Assembly (NCBI RefSeq): GCF_004309355.1
Contig: NZ_BJCC01000004.1
Location: 1 to 64,000 of the forward strand
Direction of reading: 5' to 3'
DNA: 64,000 nucleotides
Source of the DNA: Enterococcus florum
GTDB taxonomy: Bacteria; Bacillota; Bacilli; Lactobacillales; Enterococcaceae
Numbering within the stretch: position 1 is the stretch's first letter; each line of letters starts with the position of its first letter. The notes below the pieces were generated by a model that saw only the letters and a program-made list of their open reading frames with translations, had not been told where the DNA came from and made no database searches. Positions 18,561 through 27,060 of the stretch are shown here, piece after piece. The position numbers and the translations under genes were made by a program.

Positions 18561-19331
18561 ATGAATTCGGAAGCCAGAAGAGATCTGATCATTAAGGAAT
18601 TAGAGGAAAATCATACCGTTAAAATTTTAGAATTGAGTCAACAGTTGAAGGTAACTCGTGAAACGATCCGCAAAGATCTTTACTATTTAGAGAAAAAAGG
18701 TCTTATTAAAAAGGTTCACGGAGGAGCTGTTTTAGAGATAAGCAATCAGGAGACCGATTATGAAAAACGCAAAAGCGAATTTCACGATGAAAAGCAGACG
18801 ATCGCCAAACGAGCAGCTGCCTATATTGAAGAAGGAGATACAGTCTACTTGGATTATGGAACGACAACCTTGGCACTTGCCAAAGAAATTGCAAAGATGA
18901 AAAATATTACCGTCGTAACGAACACTATCCCAATCGTCAATCTGCTTTTGAAAAATAAATCGATCCAACTGATTATGCCTGGGGGAATCGTCAGGAACAA
19001 TGAATCTTCTTTATATGGTCCTTTTGCTTCTAACAATATCAAGGAGATCTATGTTTCAATCGGCTTTTTTGGATGCAGCGGCATTGATTTGGAACGAGGG
19101 CTGACTTCGCACCATACAGGAGAAAACGTTGTTTCCAAAGAGATGATCGAACACAGTCAAACAACGATCATCCTCGCGGATCATAGTAAATTTGGAACAG
19201 TGGCCTTTAATAAGACCGCGTCTTTTGATCAAATCGACATCGTAATCACCGATCGATCTAGAAGTAAAGATGAACAACAGCAATTTGCGCAACAAGGGGT
19301 GGAACTTATCGACCATCATATAGAAGAATGA
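18561..19331 (+). CDS. DeoR-family regulator 1 (galactitol locus)
   Basis: 256 aa. The N-terminal HTH is in LKVTRETIRKDLYYLEKKGLIKKVHGGAV (about 24-52). The C-terminal DeoR sugar-phosphate sensor has YLDYGTTTLALAKEI and VLADHSKFG equivalents (ILADHSKFG). The start at 18561 is set by AAAGGAG; the frame opens earlier at 18468 without support. TGG-TATGAT at 18513-18518 is a likely extended -10. It is a close paralogue of the regulator at 19880 over the whole length and probably senses a tagatose or galactitol phosphate. Confidence 0.9.
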   Translation: MNSEARRDLIIKELEENHTVKILELSQQLKVTRETIRKDLYYLEKKGLIKKVHGGAVLEISNQETDYEKRKSEFHDEKQTIAKRAAAYIEEGDTVYLDYGTTTLALAKEIAKMKNITVVTNTIPIVNLLLKNKSIQLIMPGGIVRNNESSLYGPFASNNIKEIYVSIGFFGCSGIDLERGLTSHHTGENVVSKEMIEHSQTTIILADHSKFGTVAFNKTASFDQIDIVITDRSRSKDEQQQFAQQGVELIDHHIEE

Positions 19332-19339
19332 AAATAAGC

Positions 19340-19363
19340 AGTGCGCAATTTGCGCACTTTTTT
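19340..19363 (+). terminator. Terminator after DeoR 1
   Basis: AGTGCGCAA / TTGCGCACT stem with a very short loop, followed by a T run. Confidence 0.85.
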
Positions 19364-19381
19364 GCGTTAAGTTTGCTAAAT

Positions 19382-19439
19382 GCAAAGTTTTTAGTTGCAA
19401 AAGCCAAAAAATGTGTTATTATAATGTTAACGGTTACAG
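19382..19439 (+). promoter_or_regulatory. Promoter, GCAAA direct repeat and cre-like site before orphan IIB
   Basis: GCAAAG (19382) and GCAAAA (19397) form a direct repeat with a 15-bp period. TTGCAA (19395-19400) can serve as -35, with TGT-TATTAT (19417-19422) as extended -10 at 16 bp. A CcpA cre-like 16-mer, ATGTTAACGGTTACAG, is at 19424-19439. The same arrangement recurs at 21762-21819. Confidence 0.65.
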
Positions 19440-19466
19440 AGAATAAGACAGAAAGCAGGAACGGTG

Positions 19467-19745
19467 ATGAAAAAAGTGATTGTAGCATGTGGCGGAGCAG
19501 TAGCAACGTCAACAGTGGCCGCCAATAAGATTCGCGAATTGGCGAAAAGAGAAGGAATTCCAGTCGAAGTCAGTCAGTGCAGAGTAAACGAGTTGGAATC
19601 CAAAAAGGATGGCATTGATCTGATTGTCACAACCGCAAAAGTAAAAAAGGATTATGGCGTACCAGTAATACACGGAGTAGCCTTTGTTTCAGGGGTAAAC
19701 ATTGAAGCAACAGAACAAAAGATTTTGGATGTACTGAAACAATAA
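19467..19745 (+). CDS. gatB: PTS galactitol-type IIB component (orphan copy)
   Basis: 92 aa. Phosphocysteine Cys8 in VIVACGGAVATSTVAANKI. It differs from the IIB at 22392 at only four positions (R/K, S/T, D/E and Q/K), so it should accept phosphate from the same IIA. No IIA or IIC gene accompanies it; it sits between two DeoR genes with its own promoter and terminator. ATG at 19467 is chosen (GTG at 19464 is possible), with AGGA 6 nt upstream. It may raise the IIB dose or be a leftover of a duplication. Confidence 0.9.
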   Translation: MKKVIVACGGAVATSTVAANKIRELAKREGIPVEVSQCRVNELESKKDGIDLIVTTAKVKKDYGVPVIHGVAFVSGVNIEATEQKILDVLKQ

Positions 19746-19774
19746 GCGGAGGAGTGATCCTTCGTTTATTGTTT
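19741..19774 (+). terminator. Terminator after orphan IIB
   Basis: AATAAGCGGAGGA / TCCTTCGTTTATT hairpin with G-T pairs, then GTTTTAA. It includes the stop codon of the IIB gene. Confidence 0.7.
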
Positions 19775-19879
19775 TAACAGCAGAAACTGTCTTTATATTA
19801 GTGAATTAATTAACAAACAACAACTCAAGCAGGAAAATCATGTTCTTTTTGTCTGTTGTTTGTTTGGAAAGGGGAAAAG

Positions 19880-20644
19880 ATGAATTCAACAGAGCGAAAA
19901 GAATATATCCTTGATTCATTGGATACGAATCGATCAGTAAGGATCAATGAATTGAGTAAAAATCTCAAGGTTACGAGAGAAACGATTCGTAAAGATTTGT
20001 ATACTCTCGAGAAGGAAGGTATCATCAAAAAAGTTCATGGTGGCGCTGTTCTTGATAATCAAACAGGGGAGACCGATTATGAAAAGCGTAAGATCGAGCG
20101 TTGGCATGCCAAAGAAAAGATTGCAAAAGCAGCCATCCATTATATCGAGGAAGGCGACAGTATTTATCTCGATTATGGAACAACAACATTGGCATTAGCA
20201 AAAGAGATATCCCAATTGAAAAACATCACTGTTGTCACGAATACGATTCCTATCATAAATACGCTGCTCAAAAACGATGCGATCGACATCATTATCCCAG
20301 GAGGAATGTTGCGCAACAACGAATCTTCTTTGTTTGGACAATTTGCATTAAATAATATGTGTGAAATTTACGTAAATCTTGGTTTTTTCGGCTGCAGCGG
20401 GATAGAGAGCAGAGCAGGGATCACCAGTCATCACATGGGGGAGGTGCAGGTTTCTAAGCAAATGATTCAACAAAGTCAAACCAATATCGTTTTGGCAGAT
20501 CAAAGCAAGTTCGGAAATATGGCATTCAATCGTACAGCTTCTTTTGATGAAATCGATATTGTGATCACTGACTGTTTATCCGATGAGGCTAGAGAAAACG
20601 ATGCGTTAGCCGAACATGGCATAGAATTGATCTCGGCGGAATAA
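19880..20644 (+). CDS. DeoR-family regulator 2 (galactitol locus)
   Basis: 254 aa. HTH in LKVTRETIRKDLYTLEKEGIIKKVHGGAV. The sensor domain has YLDYGTTTLALAKEI and VLADQSKFGNMAF. The frame opens at 19856, but AAAGGGG fits the ATG at 19880. The protein parallels DeoR 1 along its whole length, with the same VTNTIPI and NNESSL stretches. It is convergent with the PfkB kinase gene. It is likely to control the gat promoter at 21.8 kb and the orphan IIB promoter, which share repeat motifs. Confidence 0.9.
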   Translation: MNSTERKEYILDSLDTNRSVRINELSKNLKVTRETIRKDLYTLEKEGIIKKVHGGAVLDNQTGETDYEKRKIERWHAKEKIAKAAIHYIEEGDSIYLDYGTTTLALAKEISQLKNITVVTNTIPIINTLLKNDAIDIIIPGGMLRNNESSLFGQFALNNMCEIYVNLGFFGCSGIESRAGITSHHMGEVQVSKQMIQQSQTNIVLADQSKFGNMAFNRTASFDEIDIVITDCLSDEARENDALAEHGIELISAE

Positions 20645-20684
20645 AAAAGCAACTAGTCCAATCTTCATGACTAGTTGCTTTTTA
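20644..20684. terminator. Bidirectional terminator
   Basis: AAAAAGCAACTAGTC / GACTAGTTGCTTTTT, a 15-bp perfect stem between convergent genes. Confidence 0.9.
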
Positions 20685-20697
20685 TTGTTTGCTATGT

Positions 20698-21636
20698 TCA
20701 TTTGTACTTTTGAACTTCCAATGAATGGTAAATAGCATCGATGTCTTTTTGATTTAACTCAGGATACCAACTTAAAACATTTGCAGTAGAATAACTGATC
20801 GCTTTTTTGAGAGTGGTCAAAGCATCACTTTGCAAACAATTATATTTCACTAAGCCACCAAGAAAAAAGTCACCACAAGCAATAGGATTTTTCGCCTGAA
20901 CCTGTTTTGCTTGAATATGAAAGATCTGATCCTCCATTTTTGCAATGATGCCCTTCGCTCCTAAGGTGATGATAAAAACAGGGATATCTGTCGTCCTTTC
21001 TGACTTTAACAATTCAACATAAGACTCGATCGTATCCAATGTCAAATCCGGAAACAAATCAAGAATTTCTTCATCATTGATCTTTATGGCATATGGTTTC
21101 GCTTCATAGGCATGAACTAATGCTTGACTGCTGGTGTCAACAAAAACGTTCACGTCCTCATCTCGAAAGCCTTTAATAAAGTCAGCAATGTACTCTGCTG
21201 GCATCCCCTTCATCAAGGAACCGCTGAACACCACAACGTCTTTCTTATGAATTTTCTTTTTTAAATTTTCCGTGAATTCTTCCAATAGCATAGGATTCAA
21301 ATCAAAGCTGTTCTCATAAATCGGATAAGTATCTCCTAGATGGGTATCCATAATAATGTTGCAAACTCGAGTATTTTTGTCGATTCTAGTTAATTCGACT
21401 TTTGTTTTATTGGCATTCGCCAATTCTATTAGCAACTCACCGTTTCGTCCACCAGCGATCGTATGGACACAGAAATCAACATCAGGGGACTCAAATCCGA
21501 TAGCATAAGCGACATTGAAACCTTTTCCACCAGCAAACTCTTTTAATTCATAGGGCCTATTTGGCTTTTCTTTAACAAAGCCATCGATCAAAAGAGTTCG
21601 GTCGATTGCAGGATTGGGACAAATCAAATGTATCAT
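20698..21636 (-). CDS. PfkB-family sugar-phosphate kinase (tagatose-6-phosphate / 1-phosphofructokinase type)
   Basis: 312 aa. The N-terminus has CPNPAIDRTLLIDGF and the PfkB signature AGGKGFNVAYA. Near the C-terminus NPIACGDFFLGGL holds the catalytic Asp, in a slightly unusual form (ACGD for the common GAGD). The start at 21636 is chosen for AAGGAG 9 nt upstream; the frame opens at 21675. It diverges from the galactitol operon. That operon encodes the steps before it (galactitol-1-phosphate to tagatose-6-phosphate) and after it (tagatose-1,6-bisphosphate aldolase) but lacks this kinase. The LacC-like role is therefore inferred from context. Confidence 0.88.
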   Translation of the reverse strand: MIHLICPNPAIDRTLLIDGFVKEKPNRPYELKEFAGGKGFNVAYAIGFESPDVDFCVHTIAGGRNGELLIELANANKTKVELTRIDKNTRVCNIIMDTHLGDTYPIYENSFDLNPMLLEEFTENLKKKIHKKDVVVFSGSLMKGMPAEYIADFIKGFRDEDVNVFVDTSSQALVHAYEAKPYAIKINDEEILDLFPDLTLDTIESYVELLKSERTTDIPVFIITLGAKGIIAKMEDQIFHIQAKQVQAKNPIACGDFFLGGLVKYNCLQSDALTTLKKAISYSTANVLSWYPELNQKDIDAIYHSLEVQKYK

Positions 21637-21665
21637 CAGATGCAACTCCTTGCCTTTTTTTGTCA

Positions 21666-21694
21666 ATAATAGCATTTAGGCAAAATTAAAGCAA
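21666..21694 (-). promoter_or_regulatory. Promoter of the PfkB kinase gene
   Basis: On the minus strand TTGCTT (21694-21689), a 17-bp spacer ending in TGC, and TATTAT (21671-21666): an extended -10 promoter. Confidence 0.6.
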
Positions 21695-21761
21695 TAAAAA
21701 CAGGGAAACAAGCGTGCTTTTTTGCTTATATACGGATAATGAAAAATATTATTCTAAAAAA

Positions 21762-21819
21762 GCAAACAAAAGTATTGCAAACGCCAAAAAATGTGCTATG
21801 ATGATGTTAGCGATTACAA
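21762..21819 (+). promoter_or_regulatory. Promoter, GCAAAC direct repeat and cre-like site of the galactitol operon
   Basis: GCAAAC at 21762 and 21777 (15-bp period), TTGCAA (21775-21780), then TGC-TATGAT (21797-21802) at 16 bp. A cre-like 16-mer ATGTTAGCGATTACAA overlaps the start region at 21804-21819. It matches the layout at 19382-19439 base for base over much of its length. Expected control: DeoR repression plus CcpA catabolite repression. Confidence 0.7.
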
Positions 21820-21926
21820 CGGAAGAATGAAACATTCGATTAGCAATCATTGTATTTTCGTTAGTCGAAGGGAACCCTTTCGCCAACAAAACGCAAATCG
21901 TTGCAAACAGACAAAGGAGGAAAAAA

Positions 21927-22373
21927 ATGATTACCAAGGAGTTCATGTATTGTCGTTACAGTGTGAAGGACAAAGAGGAATTGTTTGACCGTTTGACAAA
22001 AGACTTGATGGCTAAAGGAATTGTCAACGAAGGATTTTCTCAGGCTTTGAAGGATCGAGAAGCAGAATTTCCTACAGGCTTGCCAGTCAAACACGGTGTG
22101 GCGATCCCACATACAGATGGGTCGTTGGTCAACTCGGATCAATTGATTTTCGCTACATTGACTGAGCCGATCGTATTCAATGAAATGGGTGGAGACGATG
22201 AGGATACGATTAATGTAAATGTAGTCGTCTTGTTGGCAGTCAAAGATGGTCAAAAACACTTAACGGTTTTACAGAATCTGATTGAAGCGCTGCAAAAGGA
22301 AGGGTTTGTCGATCAGCTGGTTGATGCAAACGACGAAGAAGAGATGTTAAAAACAGTCAATAGTTTTCTATAA
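21927..22373 (+). CDS. gatA: PTS galactitol-type IIA component
   Basis: 148 aa, fructose/mannitol-type IIA fold (PTS_EIIA_2). The phosphorylated His is His62 in KHGVAIPHTDGS. It receives phosphate from HPr and passes it to GatB. AAAGGAGG 7 nt before the ATG. First gene of the galactitol operon; gatB follows after 18 bp. Confidence 0.92.
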   Translation: MITKEFMYCRYSVKDKEELFDRLTKDLMAKGIVNEGFSQALKDREAEFPTGLPVKHGVAIPHTDGSLVNSDQLIFATLTEPIVFNEMGGDDEDTINVNVVVLLAVKDGQKHLTVLQNLIEALQKEGFVDQLVDANDEEEMLKTVNSFL

Positions 22374-22391
22374 AAGAAAGGAAAGATAAAA

Positions 22392-22670
22392 ATGAAAAAA
22401 GTAATTGTAGCATGTGGTGGAGCAGTAGCAACTTCAACAGTGGCGGCGAACAAAATTCGTGAATTGGCAAAAAAGGAAGGAATTCCAGTAGAAGTCACAC
22501 AATGTCGAGTAAATGAGTTGGAATCAAAAAAAGAGGGTATTGACTTGATCGTGACTACGGCAAAAGTAAAAAAAGATTATGGGGTGCCTGTGATTCATGG
22601 TGTGGCGTTTGTTTCAGGAGTGAATATCGAAGCAACAGAACAAAAAATTCTGGATGTATTAAAAAAATAA
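22392..22670 (+). CDS. gatB: PTS galactitol-type IIB component
   Basis: 92 aa, phosphocysteine Cys8 in VACGGAVATSTVA. Almost identical to the orphan IIB at 19467. GAAAGGAAAG lies upstream of the start. Cytosolic subunit that phosphorylates galactitol as it passes through GatC. Confidence 0.94.
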   Translation: MKKVIVACGGAVATSTVAANKIRELAKKEGIPVEVTQCRVNELESKKEGIDLIVTTAKVKKDYGVPVIHGVAFVSGVNIEATEQKILDVLKK

Positions 22671-22688
22671 TTATTGGAGGAAATAATC

Positions 22689-24080
22689 ATGGGAGTTATT
22701 CAATATATTGTTGATTTAGGTGCAAGCGTAATGCTACCGATCGTCATCTTGATTTTAGGTTTACTGTTAGGGCAAGGAATCGGAAAATCATTAAGAGCAG
22801 GTATTACGATCGGTATTGGATTTGTTGGGATTAGTTTGGTCATCAGTTTGCTGACAGAGAACTTAGGAGCAGCGGCTGAGGCGATGGCAGAGAATTTTAA
22901 TCTTGGATTGAATGTAGTAGATTTGGGTTGGCCGGGAACATCACCGATGGCGTGGGCTTCTGATCTTGGTTTGATTGCTATTCCAGTAGCAATTGCCGTG
23001 AACATCATCATGTTGGTATTGAAAATGACTCGAGTAGTCAATGTAGATATCTGGAACATTTGGCATATGGCATTTACCGGTGCAATCGTTCAAACAGCAA
23101 CAGGCAGTTTTTACATGGGTATCTTAGGTGTTGTCGTTCATGCGGTGTTGGCTTACAAACTTGGAGATATGTTTGGATCAGTCACTGATGAGTATTTCGG
23201 ATTGGAAGGCATTTCGATTCCTCACGGCTCTTCTGCATACATGGGTATTTTTGCAAAACCAATCGATGATTTGATTGAAAGGATTCCGGGACTTAATAAA
23301 ATTAACATTACTTCAGAAAAAATCGAATCTCGTTTAGGTGTTTTGGGACAGCCTACCATCGTTGGCGCATTTCTTGGTTTAATTATTGGTCTATTGGCTG
23401 GCTATAACTTTGGGGATTCAATGCAGCTGGCAATTCAAATGGCGGCTGTGATGGTCTTGATGCCAATGGTTGTTAAATTGATTATGGAAGGCTTGATCCC
23501 TATTTCAGAAGCTGCCAGAAATCTGTTGGATAAACATTTTAAAGGCAGTGAATTAAAAATCGGGTTAGACCCAGCACTGCTTTTGGGGGATGCACAGGTC
23601 ATTGCAGCAAGCTTGATTTTTGTTCCACTCACTATTTTGATAGCGGTAATCGTACCAGGCAACCAAGTATTACCTTTCGGTGATCTGGCAACTATCGGGT
23701 TCTTCATTGCAATGGCTGTTGGGGTACACAAAGGCAATTTATTCCGTACATTGATCTCTGGCTCAGTGATCATGTTTATGACGATTTGGATCTCCAATCA
23801 AATGATCAATCTACAAACATTGTTAGGACAAAATGTCGGACTGGTTGGTGCTGGTGAACGGGTTTCTTCGCTTGACCAAGCAGGAAGTCCAATCACTTAT
23901 CTGCTGGCAAATGGCTTGACTTTTGAAATGGGCTTAGGATTCTTTGTCATCTTGACACTGTATATTGCAGCCTTTGTATACACGTTTATCAAATACAAAA
24001 GAAATACCTTGTATGTAGAAGTGGATGAAGTTGAAGGAGATGAAACTGGTGAAAGCTTTAGTAGTAACCAAGAAGCATAA
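22689..24080 (+). CDS. gatC: PTS galactitol-type IIC permease
   Basis: 463 aa, about ten or more hydrophobic segments; membrane channel of the galactitol PTS. It starts MGVIQYIVDLGASVMLPIVI, the typical GatC N-terminus, and contains GLEGISIPHGSSAYMG and EGLIPISEAARN. TTGGAGG fits the ATG at 22689; the frame opens at a TTG at 22674 inside the ribosome site. The C-terminal tail is hydrophilic and acidic. Its 3' end overlaps the next gene by 32 bp. Confidence 0.93.
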   Translation: MGVIQYIVDLGASVMLPIVILILGLLLGQGIGKSLRAGITIGIGFVGISLVISLLTENLGAAAEAMAENFNLGLNVVDLGWPGTSPMAWASDLGLIAIPVAIAVNIIMLVLKMTRVVNVDIWNIWHMAFTGAIVQTATGSFYMGILGVVVHAVLAYKLGDMFGSVTDEYFGLEGISIPHGSSAYMGIFAKPIDDLIERIPGLNKINITSEKIESRLGVLGQPTIVGAFLGLIIGLLAGYNFGDSMQLAIQMAAVMVLMPMVVKLIMEGLIPISEAARNLLDKHFKGSELKIGLDPALLLGDAQVIAASLIFVPLTILIAVIVPGNQVLPFGDLATIGFFIAMAVGVHKGNLFRTLISGSVIMFMTIWISNQMINLQTLLGQNVGLVGAGERVSSLDQAGSPITYLLANGLTFEMGLGFFVILTLYIAAFVYTFIKYKRNTLYVEVDEVEGDETGESFSSNQEA

Positions 24081-25092
24081 ACTGGAATTACAGGAAATTG
24101 AAAAACCAACGGTTGTTTCAGGCAAAGTTTTAATCAAGGTTGCCTATTGCGGAATCTGCGGTTCAGACCTTCCAAGATATTTCGACGGAGGGGTGCATGC
24201 CTTTCCTCAAGTATTAGGACATGAATTTTCTGGTGTCGTTGTAGAAGTCGGAGATAAGGTTACAAATGTAAAAAAAGGGGATAGAGTTGCTGTTGCTCCG
24301 CTTGTTCCTTGCGGAAATTGCGAGAATTGTCAAAAGGGAGAACCAGCAATGTGTGCCTACTACAGCTTCATCGGCTCTCGCGAACAAGGAGCAATGGCGG
24401 AATATGTCGTTGTTCCAGAAAAAAATTGTGTGAAGGTTCCTGACAGTCTCTCACTGAAAGAAGCTGCTTTGGTAGAACCCTTAACAGTGGCGATTCATGG
24501 GATCGAACGGATCAATATCGCAGCAGGAGCCAAAGTTATGGTTTTAGGTGCTGGAACGATCGGCTTGTTGACGGTTTTATCTTTAAGAGCAATCGGGGCA
24601 GGAGAGATCATTGTCGTCGATTTGAATGATAAAAAATTAAGTGTTGCAAAAACGATCGGAGCAGACGAAGGCATCAATCCTGCGAATCAAACCTTGGAAG
24701 AATATTTCCAAGAGCACTCTCTGCCTGATGCGGTGATTGAAACTGCCGGCAGCTCGATCACACAGAAGCAATCCATCGAATTCGTCAACAAGCGCGGGAA
24801 AATTGTTTATGTTGGCACAAGCACGAAAGATGTCGTACTTGATCCAGAAACATTTGAAAAAATTCTTCGTGGAGAGTTAGAAGTTACGGGTTCATGGATG
24901 TCCTACTCAGCGCCATTCCCAGGTTATGAATGGGAGACGGGATTACGGTATATGTCAACAGGGAAGATCGATGTGAAGCCTTTGATCACCGGACTTTATC
25001 AACTAGAAGACATCGCTTTGCCATTCGATAAAATGGTGGAGCCAAATTCAGAAGCTATCAAATTACTATATGCGATTAACGAGGAGAAATAG
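24049..25092 (+). CDS. gatD: Galactitol-1-phosphate 5-dehydrogenase (zinc MDR family)
   Basis: Oxidises galactitol-1-phosphate to tagatose-6-phosphate with NAD. 347 aa. The catalytic zinc region is YCGICGSDLPRY and LGHEFSG; the structural zinc Cys cluster is CGNCENCQKGEPAMC; the NAD fold has LGAGTIGLL. Possible starts are ATG 24025, ATG 24040 and GTG 24049. AAGGAG at 24034-24039 is 9 nt before the GTG, so GTG (KALVVTKKHKLEL) is chosen. Coupled to gatC. Confidence 0.92.
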   Translation: MKALVVTKKHKLELQEIEKPTVVSGKVLIKVAYCGICGSDLPRYFDGGVHAFPQVLGHEFSGVVVEVGDKVTNVKKGDRVAVAPLVPCGNCENCQKGEPAMCAYYSFIGSREQGAMAEYVVVPEKNCVKVPDSLSLKEAALVEPLTVAIHGIERINIAAGAKVMVLGAGTIGLLTVLSLRAIGAGEIIVVDLNDKKLSVAKTIGADEGINPANQTLEEYFQEHSLPDAVIETAGSSITQKQSIEFVNKRGKIVYVGTSTKDVVLDPETFEKILRGELEVTGSWMSYSAPFPGYEWETGLRYMSTGKIDVKPLITGLYQLEDIALPFDKMVEPNSEAIKLLYAINEEK

Positions 25093-25095
25093 TTC

Positions 25096-26103
25096 ATGAA
25101 AACAATTACTGGAAGTCAGTATAACGCACTGAAAAATACTAGCAATCAAGATGGAGTGATCGGTGCCTTAGCGATCGATCAACGCGGGGCCTTGAAAAAG
25201 ATGATTGCTAAACACAAAGATTCCGCTACAAGTCAAGATATAGAGTCATTCAAAAAAATTGTTTCGGAAGAATTAACCCCTTATGCAACCTCCATTTTAT
25301 TAGATCCAGAATATGGATTGCCGGCAGCAGAGGCTCGCGCAGACAGTGCTGGACTATTATTGGCCTATGAAAAAACAGGTTATGATGCATCCACTCCGGG
25401 ACGTTTACCCGATTCATTAAACGTTTGGTCTGTTAAACGTCTAAAGGAAGCTGGAGCAGATGCCTGTAAATTCCTTCTTTATTACGATATCGATGAGGCG
25501 GATGCCATCAATGATCAAAAGAAAGCGTACATGGAACGAATCGGCTCCGAGTGTGTAGCTGAAGAGATTCCATTCTTCCTGGAACTGGTTTCTTATGATG
25601 CGACAATCAGTGACGCAGGCTCCAAGGAATATGCCAAAGTGAAGCCTCATAAAGTAAATGACATGATGAAAGAATTTTCCGATCCTCGTTACAATGTGGA
25701 TGTGTTAAAGGTAGAGGTGCCTGTCAATATGAAATTTGTTGAGGGGTACGGTGACGAAGCTGTTTACACCAAAGAAGAAGCTAGCAAATTGTTTGCAGAG
25801 CAAAGTGCCGCAACGAATCTGCCGTTTATCTTTTTAAGTGCTGGCGTAAGTGCAACGTTATTCCAAGAAACACTTAAATTTGCTAAACAAGCAGGATCGA
25901 CTTTCAATGGGGTACTATGCGGCAGAGCCACTTGGGCAAACGGTGTCGAACCTTATATTACCAAAGGTGAAGAAGCTGCTCGCGAATGGTTACGAACAGA
26001 AGGTCGTAAAAATATTGACGAACTAAATGCAGTATTAAAAGAAACAGCTTCCTCGTGGCACGATAAAATTAAATGCCAAGAGCAGACACAACGATTTTCA
26101 TAA
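25096..26103 (+). CDS. lacD: Tagatose-1,6-bisphosphate aldolase (class I, LacD)
   Basis: 335 aa. Splits tagatose-1,6-bisphosphate to DHAP and glyceraldehyde-3-phosphate. It shows [14 protein letters not shown] near the N-terminus, DPEYGLPAA, and [13 protein letters not shown], where a Lys forms the Schiff base in this Lys-type family. GAGGAG before the start; 3 bp after gatD. It completes the tagatose branch together with the divergent PfkB kinase. Confidence 0.95.
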   Translation: MKTITGSQYNALKNTSNQDGVIGALAIDQRGALKKMIAKHKDSATSQDIESFKKIVSEELTPYATSILLDPEYGLPAAEARADSAGLLLAYEKTGYDASTPGRLPDSLNVWSVKRLKEAGADACKFLLYYDIDEADAINDQKKAYMERIGSECVAEEIPFFLELVSYDATISDAGSKEYAKVKPHKVNDMMKEFSDPRYNVDVLKVEVPVNMKFVEGYGDEAVYTKEEASKLFAEQSAATNLPFIFLSAGVSATLFQETLKFAKQAGSTFNGVLCGRATWANGVEPYITKGEEAAREWLRTEGRKNIDELNAVLKETASSWHDKIKCQEQTQRFS

Positions 26104-26108
26104 ACTAA

Positions 26109-26140
26109 GGAAGGTAGAGTTCTTCTGCCTTCTTTATTTT
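26109..26140 (+). terminator. Weak internal terminator or processing hairpin
   Basis: GAAGGTAGA with TTCTGCCTTC, followed by TTTATTTTT, between lacD and the epimerase gene. It may reduce expression of the last two genes. Confidence 0.5.
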
Positions 26141-26158
26141 TAATGAGGAGGAAAACAA

Positions 26159-27058
26159 ATGAGCATTTTGACCATCGAGAACAGTCGATTAAAAGTGGAA
26201 ATGGTAGAAAAAGGGGCCGAGCTGACTAGTATTCAGTCGAAAGGGGATGGCACAGAATTTTTATGGCAGGCTGACGCTGCTTACTGGGGTCGACACGCCC
26301 CGATTCTTTTCCCGATTGTAGGAAAATTAAAGGATGATCGTTATGAATACGAGGGACAAACTTATTCAATGAGTCAGCACGGCTTTGCCCGTGATATGGA
26401 TTTCACAGTTGTAGAAAAAAATCCAGAAAGCATTCGGTTGAGCTTGATGAGCACCTCGGACACACAAAAGCGATATCCCTTTGACTTCCAATTGGAAGTC
26501 GAGTACCTTCTAGAGGAAAATTGTTTACGAACGCGTTATATCGTCACAAATAGTTCAGATAAAAACCAACTGTTTTTTTCAGTTGGTGCCCATCCTGGAT
26601 TTAAAGTGCCTTTGGAGGCGGATCAAACATTTGAAGACTATTGGTTAGAGATTTTACCTGAAAAAGCTAGAAAAATCATTCCTATAACAAAGGAAGTCTT
26701 GCTGCAGACAGACCAACTTTTCGAAACCGAACAGACTCGTTTTGATTTAACTAGAGAGCTGTTCAAGGAGGGTGTATTGATTCTTGAAACCTCGGAGCAG
26801 ACTCAGGTAGCTTTGCGTTCCCAAAACTCTCAAAAAGCAATCGTTATGCAATACAGGGATATGCCTTACTTAGGAATCTGGTCCCCTTTCCCATCGGAGG
26901 CGCCATTTGTTTGTATTGAACCGTGGAATGGAATCGCGGACCCTTCCGATGCAAGTGGTCGATTGGAAGACAAAAAAGGCATCTGTCGTTTAGCACCAGG
27001 AGAACGTTTTGACACTGAATATCGGACGACTTTTGTGGATACCGCTGGAGGTGATTAA
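26159..27058 (+). CDS. Aldose 1-epimerase-family protein (LacX-like)
   Basis: 299 aa. LacX/galactose-mutarotase fold: GAELTSIQSK, LWQADAAYWGRHAPILFPIVGKL, QHGFARDMDF and SVGAHPGFKVP, with the presumed catalytic His in SVGAHPG. This matches LacX, often found next to lacD in lactic acid bacteria. GAGGAGG ends 8 nt before the ATG. Likely interconverts anomers of a sugar or sugar phosphate; exact role of LacX is not settled. Confidence 0.88.
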   Translation: MSILTIENSRLKVEMVEKGAELTSIQSKGDGTEFLWQADAAYWGRHAPILFPIVGKLKDDRYEYEGQTYSMSQHGFARDMDFTVVEKNPESIRLSLMSTSDTQKRYPFDFQLEVEYLLEENCLRTRYIVTNSSDKNQLFFSVGAHPGFKVPLEADQTFEDYWLEILPEKARKIIPITKEVLLQTDQLFETEQTRFDLTRELFKEGVLILETSEQTQVALRSQNSQKAIVMQYRDMPYLGIWSPFPSEAPFVCIEPWNGIADPSDASGRLEDKKGICRLAPGERFDTEYRTTFVDTAGGD

Positions 27059-27060
27059 CT

